The position numbers and the translations under genes are program-made. This document shows positions 8,263 through 17,023 of a stretch of 64,000 bases of DNA, in pieces. The stretch's first letter is position 1. Each line of letters starts with the position of its first letter. The stretch is from an uncultured Collinsella sp. (lineage in GTDB: Bacteria > Actinomycetota > Coriobacteriia > Coriobacteriales > Coriobacteriaceae), in the NCBI GenBank assembly GCA_900541025.1, contig UQIL01000004.1, forward strand, positions 41,960-105,959. The letters run 5' to 3'. Below the pieces are notes generated by a model, which worked only from the letters and a program-made list of their open reading frames with translations, was not told the origin of the DNA and did not search any database.

Positions 8263-10155
8263 ATGGAGATGGATGACAACAAACGTAGACGGAATATGAT
8301 TCTCTACGTGCTCATCGCCTTCGTCGTCTACCTCGTGCTCTCGACCGTTCTGTTCCCTAACATCGGTCACACGCAGCAGATTACGAAGACCGATTACTCG
8401 ACGTTTGTCAAAGCGCTCGATAAGAAGAGCGTCGACAAGGTCGAGTACAACACGGACGATTACTCGATTTATTACACCAAGAAGGGCGAGGACGAGAACA
8501 TCGCCTACAAGACGACCGGTGTGCCGAATGACGCGGGCTTTACCGATCGCGTGCTTGAGTCTGGCGCTTCGCTGGAGTCGGTCGTTCCCGATAAAAACTC
8601 GGGTTTGATGACCTACTACCTGCTCACACTCATTCTTCCCATGGCGATTTTCTTCCTCATCGGTTGGTGGCTCAACCGCCGCATGAAGAAGGCAATGGGC
8701 GATGACGGCCCGTCGATGAACTTTGGCGGCGGCGGTTTTGGCGGCGGCGGACTGGGTAAGTCCGGCGCGCGCGTGATCGCCTCCAAGGACGTGGGCGTGA
8801 CCTTTAAGGACGTCGCCGGTCAGGAAGAGGCCAAGGAGTCTCTCAAGGAGGTCGTCGACTTTCTGGAGAAGCCGCAGCGCTACGAGGAGATCGGCGCCAA
8901 GCTGCCGCGTGGTGCTCTCCTTGTTGGCCCTCCGGGTACCGGTAAGACCCTGCTTGCCAAGGCTGTTGCCGGCGAGGCCGGTGTTCCGTTCTTTAGCATT
9001 TCGGGCTCTGAGTTCGTTGAGATGTTTGTCGGTCGCGGCGCTGCTAAGGTTCGTGACCTGTTTAAGCAGGCCAAGGAAAAGGCGCCGTGTATCGTCTTTA
9101 TCGATGAGATCGATACCATCGGTAAGAAGCGCGATGGCGGCGGCTTTAGCGGCAACGACGAGCGCGAGCAGACGCTCAATCAGTTGCTGACCGAGATGGA
9201 TGGCTTCGATAACCATAAGGGTATCGTTGTCCTTGCCGCAACCAACCGCCCCGACAGTCTCGATCCCGCTCTACTGCGCCCCGGTCGTTTTGACCGCCGC
9301 ATCCCCGTCGAGCTGCCCGATCTGACCGGCCGCAAGAACATCCTCGAGCTGCATGCCAAGAGCGTGAAGACCGAGCCGCCGATCGACCTGACCGCGATTG
9401 CCCGCGCCACGCCCGGTGCCTCGGGCGCCGACCTGGCCAATATCATCAACGAGGGCGCCCTGCGCGCCGTTCGCGAAGGTCGCAAGCGTGCAACCCAGGA
9501 CGACTTCGAGGAGTCGGTGGAGGTCGTCATTGCCGGCCAACAGCGTAAGTCCACGGTGCTTTCCGACCACGAGAAGCAGGTCGTTTCCTACCATGAGATC
9601 GGCCATGCCATTGTTGCCGCTCGCCAGAAGGGCTCTGCGCCGGTCACGAAGATCACCATCGTTCCGCGCACGAGCGGTGCCCTGGGCTACACCATGCAGG
9701 TCGAGGAGGACGAGCGCTTCCTGACCACGCGCCAGGAGGTCCTGGATAAGCTCGCCGTCTACTGCGGTGGTCGCGCGGCCGAGGAGCTCATCTTTGGCGA
9801 GATGACGACCGGCGCCGCCAACGATATCGAGCAGGCCACCAAGCTCGCCCGTAATATGGTGACGCGCTTTGGTATGTCCGACGAGTTTGGCATGATGGCG
9901 CTCGGTACCGTGCAGAACGCGTATCTCAATCAGGACACGTCGCTCACCTGCGCCCCCGGTACGGCCGAGCGTGTGGACGCGATTGTCGCCAAGCTGATCG
10001 AGGATGCGCACGACCGCGCTTTGCAGATTCTGAAGGAGAACAAGTTTAAGCTCCACGAGCTGGCTCGTTATCTGTATAAGAAGGAGACCATCACGGGCGA
10101 GGAGTTCATGAACCTCCTCACGCGCGAGAATCCGCTGATGCCCAAGCAACAGTAA
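8263..10155 (+). CDS. ftsH: ATP-dependent membrane protease FtsH
   Basis: Membrane-anchored AAA+ zinc protease of about 630 aa. Two transmembrane segments (near residues 12-31 and 117-137) flank an extracytoplasmic domain. A Gly-rich linker leads to the AAA module: Walker A GPPGTGKT, Walker B IVFIDEIDTIG, SRH with RPGRFDRR. The peptidase has HEIGH as zinc motif. It degrades misfolded membrane and short-lived proteins. ATG 8263 has GGAG 9 nt upstream; an in-frame ATG at 8248 has none. Confidence 0.96.
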   Translation: MEMDDNKRRRNMILYVLIAFVVYLVLSTVLFPNIGHTQQITKTDYSTFVKALDKKSVDKVEYNTDDYSIYYTKKGEDENIAYKTTGVPNDAGFTDRVLESGASLESVVPDKNSGLMTYYLLTLILPMAIFFLIGWWLNRRMKKAMGDDGPSMNFGGGGFGGGGLGKSGARVIASKDVGVTFKDVAGQEEAKESLKEVVDFLEKPQRYEEIGAKLPRGALLVGPPGTGKTLLAKAVAGEAGVPFFSISGSEFVEMFVGRGAAKVRDLFKQAKEKAPCIVFIDEIDTIGKKRDGGGFSGNDEREQTLNQLLTEMDGFDNHKGIVVLAATNRPDSLDPALLRPGRFDRRIPVELPDLTGRKNILELHAKSVKTEPPIDLTAIARATPGASGADLANIINEGALRAVREGRKRATQDDFEESVEVVIAGQQRKSTVLSDHEKQVVSYHEIGHAIVAARQKGSAPVTKITIVPRTSGALGYTMQVEEDERFLTTRQEVLDKLAVYCGGRAAEELIFGEMTTGAANDIEQATKLARNMVTRFGMSDEFGMMALGTVQNAYLNQDTSLTCAPGTAERVDAIVAKLIEDAHDRALQILKENKFKLHELARYLYKKETITGEEFMNLLTRENPLMPKQQ

Positions 10156-10176
10156 TACTAGTTGCGCAGTGTCAAT

Positions 10177-10213
10177 CGCCCCATTTGAGTGTCCATCTCA
10201 AATGGGGCGTTTT
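10177..10213 (+). terminator. Terminator after ftsH
   Basis: Perfect 13-bp stem CGCCCCATTTGAG / CTCAAATGGGGCG with a 7-nt loop followed by TTTT. It ends at the ribosome site of the next gene, so it may partly insulate that gene. Confidence 0.8.
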
Positions 10214-10231
10214 GCGTGGGGAGTGTTGTAT

Positions 10232-10687
10232 ATGAAGATCGTGGTGAGCGCCTGCTTGATGGGCGAGAGCTGCAAGTATAACGGGCTCGATAACTACCAC
10301 CGCGCGTTGGTCGAGGCTTGCGAGCGCACGGGGACCGAGGTCCTCCTCGTGTGCCCCGAGGTCTTTGGCGGCCTGCCCACGCCGCGCAAGCCGTCCGAGA
10401 TTGTGAACGGCGAGGTTCGTACCTGCGAGGGCATCTCGGTTGATCGCGAATTTCGCCTGGGTGCCCAACGTGCGCTCGATATGTGCGAGCAGGCGGGCGG
10501 CCCGTCTGAGATTGCTGCGTGCGTCTTGCAGGACCGCAGTCCCTCGTGCGGCGCGGGTCGCATCTACGACGGTACCTTTAGCGGTACGCTCACCGCGGGC
10601 AACGGCGTCTTCGTTGATCTGTTGCTGCGTCACGGCTATCGCGTTATACCAGCTAGCGAGTTCGACCCCAGCATGCTGGAGCAATAA
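10232..10687 (+). CDS. DUF523 family protein
   Basis: 151-aa cytosolic protein with the DUF523 pattern: SACLMGESCKYNG near the N-terminus and DRSPSCGAG in the second half, four conserved cysteines in two motifs. Some relatives are annotated as thiouracil-desulfurase-like Fe-S proteins; no role can be assigned here. Start at ATG 10232 with GGGGAG upstream. Convergent with the following dehydrogenase, with a shared terminator between them. Confidence 0.85.
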   Translation: MKIVVSACLMGESCKYNGLDNYHRALVEACERTGTEVLLVCPEVFGGLPTPRKPSEIVNGEVRTCEGISVDREFRLGAQRALDMCEQAGGPSEIAACVLQDRSPSCGAGRIYDGTFSGTLTAGNGVFVDLLLRHGYRVIPASEFDPSMLEQ

Positions 10688-10690
10688 AAA

Positions 10691-10727
10691 ACCACCACAA
10701 GGGCACTGCTCCCTTGTGGTGGTTTTG
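10691..10727. terminator. Bidirectional terminator, ACCACCACAA-type arms
   Basis: ACCACCACAAGGG (10691-10703) pairs perfectly with CCCTTGTGGTGGT (10711-10723) and is flanked by A6 on the left and T4 on the right, so it serves both convergent genes. Its outer arms match the hairpin at 18328-18368, suggesting a repeated terminator element. Confidence 0.85.
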
Positions 10728-10735
10728 GGCTAGGC

Positions 10736-11818
10736 CTAGAGCGTGTGGCCGTAGGCGTTGGCGGCCTTGATGGCGGCGGCGAACTTCTCGTCGGTGAAGG
10801 GCTCCGGGTTTCCCTGCTTCCACTCGTTGGTGGCGTGTGCGAACTCGCACAGGGCCGGGATATCGGACTCGGAAAGCCCGACCTGCTCGAGCGTCACGGG
10901 CAGGCCCATCTGCTTGTTAAAGGCGGCGTAGCGCTCAAGGTTCTCGGTGTCTCCCGTATAGGCAAACAGCACGAGCACGCCCAGGCTCACGACCTCGCCG
11001 TGCAGGTAAGTGCCCTCACGCGGAATGCTGCAGGTGGCGTTGTAGAACGCGTGCGCCACGCTCGAGTTGTAGTAGTAATCGTTCTGGTTGGTCAGGTTGG
11101 AGACGTAGCCCGTGTTGACCACGATGTCGAGCGCGATCTGCTTGACGGCCTCGCTCGACAGGTTCTGGCGCACGTCCTCAAGACCCTGGACGCCATAGGT
11201 AAACAGCGGCTCGGAACAGGTGTGGGCGAGTGCCAAGCCAAGGCCTGCCGTGTGCTCCAAATTGCCGGCGCTCGTGGCGTACTCGACCTCGGGCTGCTTA
11301 GACAGGGCATCGCCTACGCCGGCCCAGAAGTACTCCGCCGGTGCCTCGGCGATGATCTTGGGGTTGATGAAGATGTGCGCCGGTCGGTTGGGGTACGAAT
11401 AGCCCTCGAGCGAGCCGTCGTCGTTGTACACGACGGCAATGGCGGTCGCGGCGGAGCAGTTGGAACAGATCGTCGGGACCGTAAAGACGATCTTCTTGAG
11501 CTCGATAGCTGCGGTCTTCACGGTGTCGAGCGCCTTGCCGCCGCCGCAGGCGATAAGCACGTCAGCTTCCTGGCAGGCAGGGGAGTTTACGACCTTGGCG
11601 ATATTTGCGCGCGTACTGTTGGTGCCGTAGACGCGCGTCTCCAGAATTTCGACGTCGGTACCCGCCAGCGCAGCTTCGATACCGGGAAGTGCTGCGGCCA
11701 GTGCCCGCTTGCCACCGATGATCGCGACCTTCTTCGCGCCGTACTCGGCCAGCGCGCCGGGCAGCTCGTCAAAGCAATCCTCGCCAACGGTGTAGTCGCT
11801 CATTCCAATCGTGCGCAT
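10736..11818 (-). CDS. Iron-containing alcohol dehydrogenase family, glycerol-dehydrogenase-like
   Basis: 360-aa NAD-dependent dehydrogenase of the GldA-like branch. Visible are the NAD-binding ACGGGKALDTVK, the central VPTICSNCSAATAIAVVY and metal-site histidines in SSVAHAFYNA and GTYLHGEVVSLG. Length matches bacterial glycerol dehydrogenases. It would oxidise glycerol or a related polyol; substrate specificity cannot be read. Good ribosome site AAGAAGG before ATG 11818. Monocistronic, divergent from the ileS leader. Confidence 0.85.
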   Translation of the reverse strand: MRTIGMSDYTVGEDCFDELPGALAEYGAKKVAIIGGKRALAAALPGIEAALAGTDVEILETRVYGTNSTRANIAKVVNSPACQEADVLIACGGGKALDTVKTAAIELKKIVFTVPTICSNCSAATAIAVVYNDDGSLEGYSYPNRPAHIFINPKIIAEAPAEYFWAGVGDALSKQPEVEYATSAGNLEHTAGLGLALAHTCSEPLFTYGVQGLEDVRQNLSSEAVKQIALDIVVNTGYVSNLTNQNDYYYNSSVAHAFYNATCSIPREGTYLHGEVVSLGVLVLFAYTGDTENLERYAAFNKQMGLPVTLEQVGLSESDIPALCEFAHATNEWKQGNPEPFTDEKFAAAIKAANAYGHTL

Positions 11819-11960
11819 AGCAACCTTCTTTCGTTCGATAAAGTGCTTTCAGGTATTTTGCTCCAAGAGAAGGTCCACAGCCGCGAGAAATTTCGAACGT
11901 ATAAAACCAGTGTTGAGGGTTTTTCGCCGGCGCGGAACGTGCTAGCATACTCCGCATAAG

Positions 11961-12261
11961 CGTTGATGGGGACGAGTAGTCGGCCGTCCGCATGCCACAG
12001 AGAGCGGGGAGTGCTGAGAGCCCGTGCATGCGACCGATGAAAATCACCCCGGAGCTGCGGTCCCAACGGACGTGCCGCATAGGTTCGTCTTAGTAGACAT
12101 CGCCGAGATGGCCGTCGATACAGGCCAGCCGAGTAACGGATGCGAGCGCGCGATAACGCGGGCGAGGGCATCTAAGCTGGGTGGTTAAGCGAAGAGCTTT
12201 TGCGGGCACGCTGCCCGTTTTGTGGCGCTTCGTCCCAGCTTGTAGGGACGGGCGCTTTTTT
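11961..12261 (+). promoter_or_regulatory. T-box riboswitch (isoleucine) with terminator, ileS leader
   Basis: A 300-nt leader with T-box hallmarks: stem I with AGTA S-turn (11975-11978), an AGAGAGC/GCTGAGAG apical region, a specifier loop GAAAATCACC whose ATC (12043-12045) is an isoleucine codon, and the T-box GGGTGGTTAAGCG (12179-12191) whose TGGT can pair with the ACCA end of uncharged tRNA-Ile. An intrinsic terminator follows (GGCGC..CGTCCC / GGGACG.GCGC, then T6, 12224-12261). AGCTGGG of the T-box and CCCAGCT of the terminator are complementary, giving mutually exclusive folds. Uncharged tRNA-Ile should allow read-through into ileS. Confidence 0.92.
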
Positions 12262-12304
12262 GGTGCCCAGAGGGCGTGCGCGCCCACGACATGAAAGGGG
12301 TACC

Positions 12305-15106
12305 GTGGCAAACGAGTACAAGCAGACGATGAATCTGCCCAAGACCGGTTTTCCCATGCGTGCCGGTCTTTCCAAGTCCGAGCCCAAGCGACTCAAGGAC
12401 TGGCAGGACAACAAGGTCTACGAGCAGGTTCTGAAGAAGAACGAGGGTCACAAGAAGTTCGTGCTGCACGACGGTCCTCCGTACGCCAACGGTCCGATCC
12501 ACATCGGCCATGCCATGAACAAGATCTCCAAGGACATGATCAACCGCTACTGGATGATGCAGGGCTATGAGGTTCCCTATGTCCCCGGTTGGGACTGCCA
12601 TGGTCAGCCGATCGAGCATAAGGTCGAGGAGAAGCTCGGCACCGAGAAGTTCAACCAGACCCCCACGGCCAAGATCCGTGAGCTCTGCAACAAGTTCGCC
12701 GTCGAGAACATCGAGCTGCAGAAGGCCGGCTTCCGTCGCCTGGGCGTGCTCGGCGACTGGGATAACCCCTACCTGACGCTCTATCACCAGCATGACGCTG
12801 CCGACATCGAGGTCTTCAAGGCCATGTTCGATAAGGGTATGATCTATCGCGGTCACAAGCCCGTCCATTGGTGCAAGCACTGCCACACCGCACTCGCTGA
12901 GGCCGAGATTGAGTACTCCGACGAGACGAGCCCGTCCATCTTCGTGCGCTTTGAGATGACCTCCAAGCCCGCAGGCCTCGAGAACTTCGACGGCCCGGTC
13001 GACTTTATCATCTGGACGACCACGCCGTGGACCATCCCCTCCGACCAGGCAGTTTCTCTCAAGCCCGGCGCCGCCTATGTCGCCGTTGAGCACGAGGGTC
13101 GTGCCGAGGTCATGCTCGAGGACCTGGCTCCCAAGTGCTGCGAGGAGTTTGGTTGGGAGTACACCCCGGTTATGGTCGACGGTAAGCCCTATGTGGTTCC
13201 CGCCGAGACCTTCCACCACATCCACTACAAGCAGCCGATCTTTGATGGTGTTGAGGGCGTGGCGCTGCTGGCCGATTACGTCGGTGTCGATGACGGTACC
13301 GGTATCGTCCACAACTCGCCCGGCCACGGCGTCGACGACTACTTTGCCTGCCTCAAGGAGGGCATTACCGACATCTGCATGCCGGTCGATGACGACGGCA
13401 AGTTCTACACCGGCGAGGAGTTTGGCACCGGTGGCCCCTTCAGCGGTATGGATACCGATGAGGCCAACCCGCACATCATCGAGTTCCTGCGCGAGCGCGG
13501 CACCCTGGTCCTCGAGAAGAAGATCACGCACAGCTATCCGCACTGCTGGCGCTGCAAGCACCCGGTGCTCTTCCGTGCTACCGACCAGTGGTTTGTCTCT
13601 ATGGACAAGACCGGTTTGCGTGAGCAGGCTGGCAAGGAGGTTCGCGAGAACGTCAAGTGGTATCCGGCTCACGCCGCCAACCGCATTGGCGCCATGGTCG
13701 AGCAGCGTCCCGACTGGTGCATCAGCCGTCAGCGCAACTGGGGCGTGCCTATCCCCAGCTACACCTGCGCCGACTGCGGCGAGAAGGTCATGAACGACGC
13801 CACGCTCGACGCCGTCATCAAGCTCTTCCACGAGAAGGGCTCCGACGCCTGGTTTACCGACGCTCCCGAGAGCTACCTGGGCGAGGCCTGCGTCTGCCCC
13901 AAGTGCGGCGGCCATCACCTCAAGGCCGATAAGGACATCCTCGACGTGTGGTGGGACTCCGGCGTGTCTTGGAAGGCCGTTTGCGAGTACCGTCCCGAGC
14001 TGGAGTACCCGGCGGACGTGTATCTCGAGGGCTCCGACCAGCATCGTGGTTGGTTCCAGAGCTCGCTGCTCACTTCGGTGGGTGCCAATGGCCACGCTCC
14101 GTACAAGGCGGTCGTCTCGCAGGGCTTCACGCTTGACGGCCAGGGCCGCAAGATGTCTAAGTCGCTCGGCAACGTCATCGACCCCAATAAGGTCTGCGAC
14201 GAGATGGGCGCTGACATCATCCGTCTGTGGGTTGCCTCCGTCGACACCAGCTCTGACGTCTCCATCGACCACGAGATTCTCGCTCGTACGTCCGATGCCT
14301 ATCGCCGTTTCCGCAACACGCTGCGCTTCTTGCTCTCCGAGCTCGAAGGTCAGTTTGAGCCCGAGACCGACGGCGTTGCCTTTGCTGACTTGCTGCCGCT
14401 CGACAAGCTCATGGTTGCCCGTCTGACCCAGGTCCAGGCCGAGGTCGACGACGCCTACGCCAGCTATGAGTTCCCGCGTGCCTACCGCGCGCTCTACGAC
14501 TTCGTGGTTACCGAGCTCTCCAACGTGTACCTCGACGCCCTGAAGGACCGTCTGTACTGCGACAAGCCCGGTTCGCTCGAGCGCCGCAGCGCCCAGACCG
14601 TACTTGCCGAGCTCTTCTCGATGCTCATGCGCGACCTGCAGCCGATCCTGTCCTACACGGTCGACGAGGCCATGGCCTATGCGCCCGCCGGCTGCGTCGA
14701 CCACCAGAAGTACGCCGCGCTGCTCGATTGGTACAAGTCGCCCATCACGGTCGACGAGGCCAATGAGTTTGAGGGCGTGCTCGAGGCCTCACTCGAGCTC
14801 CGTAGCGCCGTGACCAAGGCCCTTGAGGATGCCCGTTCTGCCGGCACCTTCACCAAGAGCCAGCAGGTTCGCGTCAAGGCGGTCGTTCCCGCCGAGATGT
14901 ACGCGCTGCTGACCGGTGATAAGGCCGTCGACCTGGCCGAGTTCTACATCGTCTCCGATGTTGAGCTGACCCAGGGCGAGGAGCTCTCCGTTGCCATCGA
15001 GGCAGCCGAGGGTGAGTGCTGCGACCGTTGCTGGAACTACCGCACCACCGTCGGCGAGTACAACGGCCACGCGCATATCTGCAAGCGCTGCGCGAATGCC
15101 CTTTAA
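12305..15106 (+). CDS. ileS: Isoleucyl-tRNA synthetase
   Basis: Class I aminoacyl-tRNA synthetase of 933 aa charging tRNA-Ile. HIGH motif in PIHIGHAMNK, editing CP1 domain with TTTPWTIPSD, KMSKS in GRKMSKSLGN, and a C-terminal zinc ribbon (CCDRCWNYR and CKRC). GTG start at 12305 behind AAAGGGG. Expression is set by the T-box leader just upstream. Terminator after the gene; monocistronic. Confidence 0.97.
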   Translation: MANEYKQTMNLPKTGFPMRAGLSKSEPKRLKDWQDNKVYEQVLKKNEGHKKFVLHDGPPYANGPIHIGHAMNKISKDMINRYWMMQGYEVPYVPGWDCHGQPIEHKVEEKLGTEKFNQTPTAKIRELCNKFAVENIELQKAGFRRLGVLGDWDNPYLTLYHQHDAADIEVFKAMFDKGMIYRGHKPVHWCKHCHTALAEAEIEYSDETSPSIFVRFEMTSKPAGLENFDGPVDFIIWTTTPWTIPSDQAVSLKPGAAYVAVEHEGRAEVMLEDLAPKCCEEFGWEYTPVMVDGKPYVVPAETFHHIHYKQPIFDGVEGVALLADYVGVDDGTGIVHNSPGHGVDDYFACLKEGITDICMPVDDDGKFYTGEEFGTGGPFSGMDTDEANPHIIEFLRERGTLVLEKKITHSYPHCWRCKHPVLFRATDQWFVSMDKTGLREQAGKEVRENVKWYPAHAANRIGAMVEQRPDWCISRQRNWGVPIPSYTCADCGEKVMNDATLDAVIKLFHEKGSDAWFTDAPESYLGEACVCPKCGGHHLKADKDILDVWWDSGVSWKAVCEYRPELEYPADVYLEGSDQHRGWFQSSLLTSVGANGHAPYKAVVSQGFTLDGQGRKMSKSLGNVIDPNKVCDEMGADIIRLWVASVDTSSDVSIDHEILARTSDAYRRFRNTLRFLLSELEGQFEPETDGVAFADLLPLDKLMVARLTQVQAEVDDAYASYEFPRAYRALYDFVVTELSNVYLDALKDRLYCDKPGSLERRSAQTVLAELFSMLMRDLQPILSYTVDEAMAYAPAGCVDHQKYAALLDWYKSPITVDEANEFEGVLEASLELRSAVTKALEDARSAGTFTKSQQVRVKAVVPAEMYALLTGDKAVDLAEFYIVSDVELTQGEELSVAIEAAEGECCDRCWNYRTTVGEYNGHAHICKRCANAL

Positions 15107-15175
15107 GGCACGGTAACTCGGCATTTTAGTTATTGGGAGAATTTGGACGCCTTCGGCCCATTTGCTCCGCTGAAT

Positions 15176-15215
15176 AAAAGCGGCATTCTGTTTTTCGGAA
15201 TGCCGCTTTCTTTTT
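15176..15215 (+). terminator. Terminator after ileS
   Basis: AAAAGCGGCATTC / GAATGCCGCTTT stem of about 12 bp with a short T-rich loop and a T-rich tail. Strong intrinsic terminator. Confidence 0.88.
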
Positions 15216-15328
15216 ATGCTGGTTATTTATCTGGCGTTAGCGAATATGTCGTGCGCTCTGCGTGTGGCAATATAAGATGGTTAATTGCGTTAAACGGAAT
15301 TCGATGTTCTTGAGGGTAGGGGATTGAT

Positions 15329-15928
15329 TTGGGTCGTGGTGCGGATATGACGCCGCCTTTGCGTTGGCGGTTGGTTGTTGCTGGTGGGGTGGCGCTGGTT
15401 GTGCTCCTTGTTGACCAGCTGACCAAGCTTGCGGTTCGTGCCGTGGGTGACGCTTTGCATGTGACTGTTATCCCCGGTGTGATCGACTTTCTATTTGTCC
15501 GCAATATCGGTGCTGCCTTTAGCATGGGCGAGGGGCATGGCATCGCGTTTGCCGTGCTGGCGTTGGCGGTCATTATCGCTATTGCCGTGTACCTCGTTCG
15601 TGCACCCCGGCTCGCCCATCTTGAGGTTGTGGGCATGGCGATGGTTGCGGGCGGTGCTATCGGCAACGCTATCGATCGTTTGGCCTTTGGCTTCGTGACC
15701 GATTTTATTGCCATCACCTTCATCGACTTCCCTGTTTTCAATGTGGCCGATATCGGCATTACCTTGGGCGTCGTGCTCGCCCTCTTTGGCTACATGTTCT
15801 TGAGCCCCGCGGCCCGTGAGGTCGATGCGACTGCCGAACTCAATGCCCGTGATGAGGCCCGCGCCAAGCGCAAAGCCAAGCAGCGTGGGGAGCGTGCCCG
15901 CAAGATTCGCGAATGGAATGAGCGTTAA
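15329..15928 (+). CDS. lspA: Lipoprotein signal peptidase LspA
   Basis: Signal peptidase II that cleaves prolipoproteins before the lipid-bearing Cys. Four hydrophobic helices, DQLTK in the first, and the catalytic aspartates in GNAIDR and FNVADIGI. At 199 aa it exceeds the usual ~160 because of a Lys/Arg/Glu-rich cytoplasmic tail. I take the TTG at 15329, which has GGGGA upstream; ATG 15347 is the alternative. Relevant to the several lipoproteins encoded at 52.8-56.0 kb. Coupled to the next gene by TAATG. Confidence 0.93.
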   Translation: MGRGADMTPPLRWRLVVAGGVALVVLLVDQLTKLAVRAVGDALHVTVIPGVIDFLFVRNIGAAFSMGEGHGIAFAVLALAVIIAIAVYLVRAPRLAHLEVVGMAMVAGGAIGNAIDRLAFGFVTDFIAITFIDFPVFNVADIGITLGVVLALFGYMFLSPAAREVDATAELNARDEARAKRKAKQRGERARKIREWNER

Positions 15929-16941
15929 TGGCCGACATCCATATTCTTGTTGCCGACGATTGCTCTGGCCAGCGTCTCGACGCCTTTCTGGGTGCCAACG
16001 ACGGCTGCCCCACGCGCTCTGCCTGCGCGCATCTGATCGAGGGCGGCGCCGTAATCGTGAACGGCGAGACCTGTTTGTCAAAAAAGTATGCCGTACGCGC
16101 CGGCGACCGCATCTCGGTTGACCTGCCCGAGCCTCACGATCCGACTGACGTGATTCCCGAGGCCATTCCCCTCGATATCCGCTACGAGGACGATTACCTC
16201 ATCGTGCTCTCCAAGCAGCGGGGCCTGGTGTGCCATCCCGCTCATGGCCACGAGTGCGGCACTCTTGCGAACGCTCTGGTCTACCACTGTGGCATCGACC
16301 ATCTTGGTACCGTGCAGGGTGAGGACCGCCCCGGTATCGTGCATCGTTTGGATCGCGATACCTCGGGCCTCATGCTTGCGGCAAAGGACGACGACACGCA
16401 GCGCGCGCTTCAAAATCTCATTCGCACGCGTACGCTCGACCGCCGCTATATCACGCTTGTCCACGGGCACATCGCCATGGACGAGGGCACCATCAATACC
16501 GGTATCGCCCGTTCCACGCGCGACCGCGTCAAGATGGCGGTTTCGGACGACCCCTTTGCCCGTCAGGCCATTACGACCTTTAAGGTCCTCGAGCGCTTCG
16601 ATTCCACGCGTTTTGACGACGGCTATACGCTCGTCGAGTGTCACCTGTTTACCGGCCGCACGCATCAGATTCGCGTGCATATGCGTCATATCAACCACGC
16701 CTGCGTGGGCGATCCACTTTACGGCAAGTGCGATGCGCGCGCCGACCAGGGCCTGACCAGGCAGTTTCTGCATTCCTGGCGCGTGGCGTTCGAACATCCC
16801 GTGACGGGGGAGCGCATTGAGTGCCGCGACGAGTTGCCGTGGGATCTCGCTGCGGTTCTCGACGATCTGGCTCCGCGCTCGCTCGGTCGCACGGCCGCTG
16901 GAGATGAAATCGTTCCGCAGCTCGGTCTTCTCGAAGCCTAG
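15928..16941 (+). CDS. RluA/RluD-family 23S rRNA pseudouridine synthase
   Basis: 337 aa: N-terminal S4 RNA-binding domain (residues ~15-75) followed by the RluA catalytic domain with HRLDRDTSGLML (catalytic Asp), YITLVHGH and FTGRTHQIRVHM. Most like RluD, which modifies helix 69 of 23S rRNA, but the target is inferred from family only. Start codon overlaps the lspA stop, the lspA-rluD order common in bacteria. Confidence 0.92.
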   Translation: MADIHILVADDCSGQRLDAFLGANDGCPTRSACAHLIEGGAVIVNGETCLSKKYAVRAGDRISVDLPEPHDPTDVIPEAIPLDIRYEDDYLIVLSKQRGLVCHPAHGHECGTLANALVYHCGIDHLGTVQGEDRPGIVHRLDRDTSGLMLAAKDDDTQRALQNLIRTRTLDRRYITLVHGHIAMDEGTINTGIARSTRDRVKMAVSDDPFARQAITTFKVLERFDSTRFDDGYTLVECHLFTGRTHQIRVHMRHINHACVGDPLYGKCDARADQGLTRQFLHSWRVAFEHPVTGERIECRDELPWDLAAVLDDLAPRSLGRTAAGDEIVPQLGLLEA

Positions 16942-16959
16942 CCAGTATTAGGTGGTTTC

Positions 16960-16989
16960 TTGAACTCGGTAAGCCTGCGGTAAGATATA
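16960..16989 (+). promoter_or_regulatory. Candidate promoter for the glycosyltransferase gene
   Basis: TTGAAC (16960-16965) and an A/T-rich -10 region TAAGATATA (16981-16989) with 15-18 bp spacing depending on register. The sequence around it is GC-rich, so this stands out, but the -10 register is uncertain. Confidence 0.4.
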
Positions 16990-17023
16990 CGGTTGTTTAC
17001 GTAACGCGTTGCTGGGAGCCTGC

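Noticed and set aside
12185..14704. 839-aa open frame antisense to ileS
   Set aside because: Composition-driven shadow of a highly biased GC-rich gene; no ribosome site or family pattern, and ileS is unmistakable.
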